24,080 nt of DNA from a virus. Numbering within the stretch: the stretch's first letter is position 1; each line of letters opens with the position of its first letter. The position numbers and the translations under genes are program-made. Below are positions 13,557-18,126 of the stretch, piece after piece. A model generated the notes under the pieces. That model searched no databases. It was not told the DNA's origin and was given only the letters and a program-made list of their open reading frames with translations. The DNA is taken from IMG/VR virus record IMGVR_UViG_3300034375_006207, positions 1-24,080 of that record, one strand, 5' to 3'.

Positions 13557-13628
13557 TGGCAGTAATAGGATTCGAACCTATACATTCCAGACCCATCATA
13601 AGAGCTATCATTCCTATGTGGTACTGCC
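13557..13628 (-). tRNA. tRNA-like gene with degenerate D arm
   Basis: The minus strand shows a perfect 7-bp acceptor GGCAGTA/TACTGCC, discriminator A, and a perfect T arm ATAGG-TTCGAAT-CCTAT in exactly the right place; the total length of 72 nt is normal. The D arm is reduced to about 3 bp (CAT/ATG), and U8-A9 are replaced by CC. The anticodon stem is imperfect (GCTC/GGGT around loop TTATGAT; apparent anticodon ATG, His). It may be a decayed tRNA, a tRNA with an unusual core, or a tRNA mimic. Its 5' 15 nt overlap the end of the small gene 13614-13730. Confidence 0.5.
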
Positions 13629-13730
13629 ATTTTTATGCTTCTTCTTGCGATAGTACTTAGACTTATCACGATAGACTTGCTTTTTGCAAGCCTCTTGAAT
13701 TTCTTGTTGTGTTACTACAATCTTTTTCAT
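13614..13730 (-). CDS. Very small basic protein whose end overlaps a tRNA-like gene
   Basis: A 38-codon frame: MKKIVVTQQEIQEACKKQVY followed by a basic, Lys/Tyr/Arg-rich tail ending KNGSTT. The predicted helix and strong positive charge suggest nucleic-acid binding. It starts 10 nt downstream of the 13741-13971 gene in an A/T-rich leader typical of this genome. The last five codons lie in the acceptor region of the tRNA-like gene. Small size makes this tentative. Confidence 0.5.
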   Translation of the reverse strand: MKKIVVTQQEIQEACKKQVYRDKSKYYRKKKHKNGSTT

Positions 13731-13740
13731 AATTATTAAT

Positions 13741-13971
13741 TTATTTAATTCTACCAACTACTTCACGATAATGAAAAGTATACATATCACATCCACAACC
13801 ACAACCATCAGATCCGCCCATTTTAATGACACGTTTATTATCATAATCAATTTTATACTCAAGATATTGCCACATATATCCGCTGAACCAATTATGATTA
13901 CGAACACCTTTACTTTTGTTTTTATAATCAACGTAGTGTTCAGCTTTTTTTATTGTATTGAAAACAGTCAT
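13741..13971 (-). CDS. Small Cys-rich protein
   Basis: The frame could open at 14007, but that start lies in the closing stem of element S6, so I choose the ATG at 13971, which has a normal AT-rich leader; 76 residues. The protein is basic and aromatic with a compact cluster GGSDGCGCGCDMYTFHY near residues 52-68. Three cysteines alternating with glycines, followed by Asp and His, could bind a metal ion. No family recognised. Confidence 0.65.
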   Translation of the reverse strand: MTVFNTIKKAEHYVDYKNKSKGVRNHNWFSGYMWQYLEYKIDYDNKRVIKMGGSDGCGCGCDMYTFHYREVVGRIK

Positions 13972-14002
13972 AATAATATGTATTAAGTTATAAAATAAAA
14001 AA

Positions 14003-14093
14003 GGCAATGATTAGGTTAGTCAGCTCCACCAATAGGATACTACATACTAAAGCCGAAGCTATATTTAGTATGCCTAACTTGTCGCTCATTGCC
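14003..14093 (-). ncRNA. Multibranch structured RNA-like element S6 with a UUCG tetraloop
   Basis: The closing stem GGCAATGA/TCATTGCC (14003-14010 with 14086-14093) has 8 perfect bp and continues with TTAGG/CCTAA (14011-14015 with 14073-14077). Inside is a hairpin CATACTAAA/TTTAGTATG (14043-14072); on the minus strand it is capped by AGC-TTCG-GCT, the very stable C(UUCG)G loop. A second small arm (AGT, TCC / GGA, ACT; 14018-14041) completes a three-way junction. The minus-strand 3' end is followed at once by six T, like a terminator tail. This is the best-supported of the array and indicates minus-strand transcription. Confidence 0.65.
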
Positions 14094-14103
14094 AAAAGCG
14101 AAA

Positions 14104-14146
14104 CATAAGATAGCATTGTCTCCTGATTTTAGACCCTATTCTTATG
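14104..14146 (-). ncRNA. Structured element S5
   Basis: CATAAGA/TCTTATG plus TAG/CTA gives 10 bp with one bulge (14104-14113 with 14136-14146), enclosing a GTCT/AGAC hairpin (14118-14134). It lies 10 nt from element S6. Confidence 0.45.
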
Positions 14147-14168
14147 ATACTACAGGTAATTATAAAAT

Positions 14169-14217
14169 TGAGCCATAACAATATAAATCGCTATGGCTCA
14201 TCAATGCTTTAAGCATT
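14169..14217 (-). ncRNA. Structured element S4
   Basis: A perfect 9-bp hairpin TGAGCCATA/TATGGCTCA (14169-14177 with 14192-14200) with a 14-nt loop, followed after 2 nt by the near-perfect palindrome AATGCTT-T-AAGCATT (14203-14217). No T run and no ORF. Confidence 0.45.
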
Positions 14218-14226
14218 AGGGTTGGC

Positions 14227-14296
14227 GATGTTGTCTAACTCCGTTAGAACTCCATCAATAATGACTAACTGATACATAATGTTATAAGTAATTATG
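14227..14296 (-). other. Two small hairpins between elements S4 and S1
   Basis: TCTAAC/GTTAGA with a 3-nt loop (14234-14248), closed by GATG/CATC (14227-14230 with 14253-14256), and CATAAT/ATTATG with a 10-nt loop (14275-14296). The first resembles the CTAACT hairpin of element E2 in sequence as well as shape. Individually weak. Confidence 0.35.
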
Positions 14297-14320
14297 TTAT
14301 TATTAAACTAAAAGATTATT

Positions 14321-14397
14321 TCTTCATCATAATAGATCCATTCTAGATGTTCACAGCGCTATCACCTGCGTGAAGATCCTTACTATTATGATGAAGA
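14321..14397 (-). ncRNA. Structured element S1 closed by a perfect 15-bp stem
   Basis: TCTTCATCATAATAG (14321-14335) is perfectly complementary to CTATTATGATGAAGA (14383-14397). The 47 nt between contain TTCAC/GTGAA (14350-14354 with 14370-14374) and a possible CAT/ATG mini-stem. This is the longest perfect stem in the window. It lies just past the terminator of the 14445-14711 gene in the minus direction, so it needs its own promoter or read-through. Confidence 0.6.
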
Positions 14398-14400
14398 CAG

Positions 14401-14432
14401 AAAGAGAAAAGAGTGTCAGATAACTAACACTC
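14401..14432 (-). terminator. Rho-independent terminator of the GC-rich gene
   Basis: On the minus strand GAGTGTTAG-TTAT-CTGACACTC forms 9 bp with one T-G wobble (14411-14419 with 14424-14432), followed by TTTTCTCTTT. On the plus strand the wobble becomes an A-C mismatch and the tail is not T-rich, so it works in the minus direction. It lies 12 nt past the 14445 stop. Confidence 0.82.
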
Positions 14433-14444
14433 GTGTGGTACGCA

Positions 14445-14711
14445 TCATTTGATACGCACCACCTTGCCCACGACACGACCATCGTACTCCTGTGGGATGA
14501 TGTCCAACTCGTCGCTCCAATCCTCCTTGGACTTGCCGTACTGCTCAGCTTTCGCTTGAGTAACACCGTCCAAGACGAACTCGAATCCCGTTAGACATTG
14601 AGAAGCCACGACTTCATCTCCCGTGACTTTAGAGAACATCAACATTCGCGTGCCCTTAGAGGATTCAACAAAACGTTGGAATTTAATCTTTGCTTTTTTA
14701 GCTTTTGCCAT
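14445..14711 (-). CDS. Small GC-rich basic protein, first leftward gene
   Basis: An 88-residue protein, MAKAKKAKIKFQRFVESSKG at the start, basic at the N terminus and more acidic later (SKEDWSDELDIIPQE). I do not recognise the family. The base composition is very unlike the surroundings: over 14461-14520 I count 34 G+C of 60, against about one third in the neighbours. This means either strong codon selection for very high expression, as its isolated position with a private terminator also suggests, or recent transfer. As the first gene left of the divergent control region it is a good candidate for an immediate-early, DNA- or ribosome-associated protein. Confidence 0.8.
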   Translation of the reverse strand: MAKAKKAKIKFQRFVESSKGTRMLMFSKVTGDEVVASQCLTGFEFVLDGVTQAKAEQYGKSKEDWSDELDIIPQEYDGRVVGKVVRIK

Positions 14712-14929
14712 AATTGAAAATTGAACGTAGGGAATGGTTTGCCCCCGCTCACTTTCAACCCAGGTCGTTGACTGTGCTAGTTACCACTCTTACAAAATTT
14801 TATAGCTCATATAAAAATACGGGGGGTATATTCACCAATTAGAAAAAGACTACCAAATAAGAATAAGTGTAAAAAATAAAATATCAGGCTATAGACTAGA
14901 CTACTACTGACACACAGAGGATTTAGGGT

Positions 14930-14988
14930 GGTACTAAAAATAGTACCTAAAACGCCCTATAGGTACTAAAAATAGTACTTTTGTACTA
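14930..14988. promoter_or_regulatory. Tandem palindromic operator in the divergent control region
   Basis: Two near-identical palindromes lie at 14930-14947 (GGTACTA-AAAA-TAGTACC, 7-bp arms) and 14963-14978 (GTACTA-AAAA-TAGTAC, 6-bp arms). Their centres are 32 bp apart, about three helical turns, so bound dimers would face the same side. A further half-site GTACTA lies at 14983-14988 and another at 15017-15022 over the predicted transcription start and the ATG. This is a likely binding site for an autoregulator or an origin-like iteron set. The rest of the gap 14712-15021 holds no ORF; a leftward promoter is not clear, the nearest match on the minus strand being TAAAATTTTG around 14795-14804. 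Confidence 0.7.
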
Positions 14989-15009
14989 GTTATTGTAATA
15001 TATTTATAA

Positions 15010-15017
15010 TATCTTTG
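15010..15017 (+). promoter_or_regulatory. Bacteroidota-type promoter box before the RepL-like gene
   Basis: TATCTTTG matches TAnnTTTG. It ends 4 nt before the ATG at 15022, so transcription should start at or next to the start codon (leaderless mRNA). TTG trinucleotides upstream are not at the usual -33 spacing. Confidence 0.7.
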
Positions 15018-15021
15018 TACT

Positions 15022-15537
15022 ATGGGAAACAGAATAATAAAGAAGCGCAGTACTAAGAAGCAACAGTTTGATGTGGGTAAGTATGTAAACGCAGAGACTG
15101 GTGAATTATTATCATCAGAACTTGGTAAAGATAAGATGTCAGTTAATATAACAGAAGAAGGAGAGATGGTAGTCATTACTTCTGACGATTATATTGTACT
15201 AGATGCTAAAACAGTTAAGTATTTATCTAATGAGTTATCACGTACAGAGATTAATTCTATGCTTATGATGGCTACAGATCTTAAAACGCCTCTAAATATA
15301 GTGTGGAATGGCTCACAGCCTCATAGCAATAAGTCACTACAGAAGTTTTTAAACTATAGTTCTAAGGCTATGTTTCTAAAGTTACTTAGTAAGCTTATGA
15401 AAGTAGGAGTAATCTATCAGCTTAAAGGAAAAATTAGAGATGAGGTTAGAGTAATCTACATGTTAAACCCATACATAGCTAGAAAAAGAAAAACCATCGA
15501 TAAAGAAGTATTTAATGTATTTCATCCTTTTATATAA
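15022..15537 (+). CDS. RepL-like winged-helix replication or regulatory protein
   Basis: A 171-residue protein and the first rightward gene. The N terminus is basic (MGNRIIKKRSTKKQQFDVGK) followed by a NAETGELL segment. The middle (about residues 70-140) has the helix spacing of a winged-helix fold, and the C-terminal part carries VIYMLNPYIARKRK. The E-T/S-G-E segment, the winged helix and the M-L-N-P motif together resemble the RepL family of plasmid replication initiators, also reported in crAss-like phages. It lies behind two phased palindromes and a leaderless promoter, so it may bind that region itself, either to start plasmid-like replication or as a repressor. A plain MarR-like regulator is the alternative. 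Confidence 0.75.
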   Translation: MGNRIIKKRSTKKQQFDVGKYVNAETGELLSSELGKDKMSVNITEEGEMVVITSDDYIVLDAKTVKYLSNELSRTEINSMLMMATDLKTPLNIVWNGSQPHSNKSLQKFLNYSSKAMFLKLLSKLMKVGVIYQLKGKIRDEVRVIYMLNPYIARKRKTIDKEVFNVFHPFI

Positions 15538-15582
15538 ATATTATAATAATTAATAATATTGTACAAGTTATTATAAAATTAT

Positions 15583-15590
15583 TATATTTG
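15583..15590 (+). promoter_or_regulatory. Bacteroidota-type promoter box before the second winged-helix gene
   Basis: TATATTTG matches TAnnTTTG, with a TTG at 15559-15561 that could be the -33 element (21 nt between). The box ends 4 nt before the ATG at 15595, the same geometry as at 15010-15017, again predicting a leaderless mRNA. Confidence 0.75.
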
Positions 15591-15594
15591 CGTT

Positions 15595-15861
15595 ATGATA
15601 TGTGTTAGCCTAGATACTAATGACAGTATTCTTCTAAAGTCTAAAGACAGAAGTTTCCATGCATTATTCTATATAATACGACAAATGCCTAATGAGGTTT
15701 GGTACAGTGACGGTGTAAACAAACAAGAGATCTGTGACGAGTTGAATATCTCTAGAGCTGCTCTTGAAAAGATGTTAAGCTCATTGACTGAAAGAAAACT
15801 GCTAGTTAAGATATCAAGAGGCAAATACACATTATCAGATGAATTAAAAGAGGATTACTGA
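15595..15861 (+). CDS. Winged-helix DNA-binding protein
   Basis: An 88-residue protein. Residues about 42-60 (NKQEICDELNISRAALEKML) form a helix-turn-helix, followed by SSLTERKLLVKISRGKYTLS, the recognition helix end and the two-stranded wing. It lies just downstream of the RepL-like gene with its own promoter box and probably controls the late rightward operon or the switch at 14.9 kb. The next gene starts at its stop codon (TGATG overlap), so the late block is coupled to it. Confidence 0.8.
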   Translation: MICVSLDTNDSILLKSKDRSFHALFYIIRQMPNEVWYSDGVNKQEICDELNISRAALEKMLSSLTERKLLVKISRGKYTLSDELKEDY

Positions 15862-16058
15862 TGGAAATTGGAGAATTAAGGTCAGAGGATCTGGGAGAAA
15901 TATTAGAAAAGTCACGGGTCTTAGAAGATAGATTTAAGGATTATTGTAGACAGCAGAATAAATTCTTTTATTCTAAATTATTCTTAGGCCCTGACAAAGT
16001 AATAATGAAATGTTATTTAATAAACAATGAAGACAGCAGAGAAATTAAAAGTAGCTAA
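15861..16058 (+). CDS. Unidentified small charged protein
   Basis: A 65-residue protein (MEIGELRSEDLGEILEKSRV at the start), helical and charged, with a short hydrophobic strand pair in the second half. It starts within the stop codon of the winged-helix gene and overlaps the next gene by 32 nt. No family recognised. Confidence 0.6.
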   Translation: MEIGELRSEDLGEILEKSRVLEDRFKDYCRQQNKFFYSKLFLGPDKVIMKCYLINNEDSREIKSS

Positions 16059-16428
16059 AGAATTATTAGCTACAGCTTTTGTAGTAGCATCAGAAAAATC
16101 TACAGCTTCAGGACTTACGTTTAAGTATAAGTCATATCCTGAAGAAATAAAAGAAGAAAAACATATATTTAAAGCATGGCATGTAGACATCATAGTTGCT
16201 GAACTCGGTCACGGTGAAAGAACTGTACAACAGTTTAGATTACCTAGACCAAATAACATAGATGCAAAGACTATGGAGTACCATGCAATTATAGAAGTAC
16301 TTGCTACTCTTACACAGGGAGCGCTTATTACTTGGTATGAAGTAGCTAAGATGCTTGCTACTGATAAAGAAATGCAGAAAACAATTATTCATGAAGCAAC
16401 GAAAGGTCCTATCATTACCGACAAATAA
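16027..16428 (+). CDS. Unidentified conserved-looking protein of the late block
   Basis: A 133-residue protein. It has a helical N terminus (MKTAEKLKVAKELLATAFVV), a beta-rich centre (HIFKAWHVDIIVAEL) and a helical end rich in Ala, Leu and Thr. No catalytic motif recognised. It overlaps the previous gene by 32 nt and the next by 38 nt, so it is translated within the same message. Such dense overlap is typical of the phage operons here. Confidence 0.7.
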   Translation: MKTAEKLKVAKELLATAFVVASEKSTASGLTFKYKSYPEEIKEEKHIFKAWHVDIIVAELGHGERTVQQFRLPRPNNIDAKTMEYHAIIEVLATLTQGALITWYEVAKMLATDKEMQKTIIHEATKGPIITDK

Positions 16429-16921
16429 TAAAATTATATATCGTCAGATATTGGCGTTTATGAATTTTATGCTTGGACTTACTCCCCAGGAGCGAGATGT
16501 ATTAGCTGAACTGATAAGTTTAAATAACGAATACGAAGCACTGCCTGAAGAGAAACGAGCTAAGTTTATTTTGTCTACTGATGTACGTAAAGAGATCAGA
16601 GAAGATTTGGGCATTGCTGAAAAACAATTTAATGTAATCATATCTAAGCTTAGAAAGAAGACTATGTTTAATAAGCCGTTAATAGACGATAAAAACATAT
16701 TACATCCTGAGCTGAGATATAAACCTGATACTGATGGCTATCGAATTGAAGTGAATTTAGTTATGACTGCTAATCCTCCTAAAGAAGAAAAGCCTGTTAT
16801 TAAAGAAAAAGAAAAGAAAGAAGAGGTAAAGCCTCCTAAAGAATATAAACATGATGCTTCTAAAGCACCTGTAGTGGAAGAACAAGAATTTGATTTTACT
16901 ATCGAGATCCCTGATGAATAA
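16391..16921 (+). CDS. Winged-helix-like protein with charged linker and acidic tail
   Basis: The frame is open from 16355, but the ATG at 16391 avoids most of the overlap and is my choice, giving 176 residues. Residues about 21-100 carry LTPQERDVLAELISLNN and LGIAEKQFNVIISKLRKK, the pattern of a winged helix-turn-helix. After this comes a Lys/Glu/Pro-rich linker (EEKPVIKEKEKKEEVKPPKE) and an acidic tail ending FTIEIPDE. The linker suggests a flexible tether between a DNA-binding head and a docking tail. Overlaps the IHF-like gene by 8 nt. Confidence 0.72.
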   Translation: MKQRKVLSLPTNNKIIYRQILAFMNFMLGLTPQERDVLAELISLNNEYEALPEEKRAKFILSTDVRKEIREDLGIAEKQFNVIISKLRKKTMFNKPLIDDKNILHPELRYKPDTDGYRIEVNLVMTANPPKEEKPVIKEKEKKEEVKPPKEYKHDASKAPVVEEQEFDFTIEIPDE

Positions 16922-17174
16922 ACAAAAAGAGATTTTAAAAAAGATAGCAGCTGCTCACGGTATAAAAGTTTCCCAGGCAGAAGAAATATGGAACTTATTA
17001 GGTTCTAAAATATCAGAGGTAATTAGTAGCGATCATAAGACAGAAGGATTATTTGATGAGAACAAGTTTCCTATAATACACATAGATAACTTTGGAAAGT
17101 TTGTTCCTAATAAAAGAAAAATAAATCATGCAAACTATTGCATAAAAAAGAAACAAAATGAATCTAACACTTGA
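16914..17174 (+). CDS. IHF/HU-like DNA-bending protein
   Basis: The frame opens at 16890, but the ATG at 16914 fits better (ATGAATAA overlap with the upstream stop), giving 86 residues. The N-terminal half is the two-helix body (KQKEILKKIAAAHGIKVSQA, then AEEIWNLLGSKISEVI). The end, FPIIHIDNFGKFVPNKRK, matches the strand and NFGKF signature at the base of the IHF/HU DNA-binding arm. The arm itself is short compared with bacterial HU. IHF-like proteins are a regular part of crAss-like genomes. Likely roles are bending DNA for packaging, replication or regulation. Confidence 0.8.
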   Translation: MNKQKEILKKIAAAHGIKVSQAEEIWNLLGSKISEVISSDHKTEGLFDENKFPIIHIDNFGKFVPNKRKINHANYCIKKKQNESNT

Positions 17175-17355
17175 AGTAGTTGTAGACAATAAATTAATGT
17201 TAGTGACTTTCTATAAAATAGATGCATTAGCTAAACATCATAATGGAAGTTCTATTATAATTTTAGGAAGTAGAGAATATCATTCTGAAGTTCCTTATAA
17301 CGAGATGTGGGAAAAGCTTAAGAAATTAAATTATGAAAGCACTATACGAAAATAA
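17158..17355 (+). CDS. Unidentified small protein
   Basis: A 65-residue protein starting MNLTLEVVVDNKLMLVTFYK, with beta strands first and a helix at the end (YNEMWEKLKKLNYES). It overlaps the IHF-like gene by 17 nt and the following gene by 23 nt. No family recognised. Confidence 0.6.
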   Translation: MNLTLEVVVDNKLMLVTFYKIDALAKHHNGSSIIILGSREYHSEVPYNEMWEKLKKLNYESTIRK

Positions 17356-17869
17356 TTTCTGGGACATGTATCCTGAGTTAAAAATCATTAAAGAGTTTAA
17401 TGAAATATATACAAAAGATAAATCTAAGTCTAAATCTAATAGCTCACGATTAATGTGGGCTATTGACTTTGCACACAATCCTGAATCAAAGTTTTTTAAT
17501 ATACCTGATAAGTTAGATATAATTAAAAAAGATTTTCTTAAAGATCCCAAATTTAAATGGGAAGATGTGACTGACGTAGTAGACTTATACAAATCTATGG
17601 TCCTTTCAGATGCAGAGCGAGCATTAGTTAATTGGAACGAAATAATGACGATGAGAGATAAGTCACTAAAGAAACTATACAAACAAGCTTTAGATGTACA
17701 ACATATAGCAGAAGTCGACACAAAAATTTTAAAAGAAATAGATACTATGTTGGCTAATACAGCTAAGTTATTTGATGATTATAAAAAGATTAAAAAAGAT
17801 TACGAAGAAGAAAAAATAACCAAGAAAGGAAAGAATATAGTATCTTTAACTGAATCAGGAGAAATATAG
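17333..17869 (+). CDS. Unidentified helical protein, candidate small terminase subunit
   Basis: A 178-residue protein. The N-terminal two thirds contain WAIDFAHNPESKFFNIPDKL and other conserved-looking aromatic stretches; the C-terminal third (about 105-165) is a long charged helix suited to a coiled coil (VDTKILKEIDTMLANTAKLF). It stands two genes before the large terminase, is all helical and ends in an oligomerising helix. Those are features of small terminase subunits, so that is my leading guess. No DNA-binding HTH is obvious, and the call rests on context. Confidence 0.7.
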   Translation: MKALYENNFWDMYPELKIIKEFNEIYTKDKSKSKSNSSRLMWAIDFAHNPESKFFNIPDKLDIIKKDFLKDPKFKWEDVTDVVDLYKSMVLSDAERALVNWNEIMTMRDKSLKKLYKQALDVQHIAEVDTKILKEIDTMLANTAKLFDDYKKIKKDYEEEKITKKGKNIVSLTESGEI

Positions 17870-17871
17870 TT

Positions 17872-18126
17872 ATGGATAACATTTGGGAAAATAAACAAAA
17901 AATATTATCAGGAATTAAAAACCTGATATTAAAAAATGAATTTATAGAAGAAGTAGCTGAGGCTAGAAATACTATCTGCTCAGACTGTGAACATAAGTCT
18001 ACAAACTGTGCAGCTCTTATTTCTTCTTGTTGTTCAATCTGTGGATGTTCTTTAAAATTTAAAACACGCTCATTAGAATCTTCTTGTCCAATAGATAAAT
18101 GGCCAGCATTAAATGATAAACAATAA
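17872..18126 (+). CDS. Zinc-ribbon protein next to the large terminase
   Basis: An 84-residue protein. The C-terminal half holds a run of cysteines: CSDC (36-39), a further Cys near 47, CCSICGCSL (53-61) and CPIDKW (72-77). The pattern CxxC ... CxxCGC ... CPxxKW is common in small phage proteins lying near packaging genes and should bind one or two zinc ions. The N-terminal 35 residues are a helix. It starts 2 nt after the previous gene and overlaps the terminase start by 14 nt. A packaging-related or DNA-binding role is inferred from position. Confidence 0.75.
   Translation: MDNIWENKQKILSGIKNLILKNEFIEEVAEARNTICSDCEHKSTNCAALISSCCSICGCSLKFKTRSLESSCPIDKWPALNDKQ

Noticed and set aside
12706-14397. 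CRISPR array or repeat family
   Set aside because: The structured units share no repeated sequence and no constant spacing.
12706-14397. Cluster of ordinary tRNA genes
   Set aside because: Only 13557-13628 shows a T arm with the TTCGAAT-type loop; the other units lack T arms and a 3' discriminator context.
14351-14566. Minus-strand frame of 71 codons overlapping the GC-rich gene
   Set aside because: It shares DNA with the better-supported 14445-14711 gene in another frame, runs through the terminator and element S1, and has a Ser/Thr/Arg-rich composition typical of a shadow frame.
14934-15176. Minus-strand frame of 80 codons in the divergent region
   Set aside because: It runs through the operator palindromes and antisense to the RepL-like gene; it is a mirror of that coding sequence.
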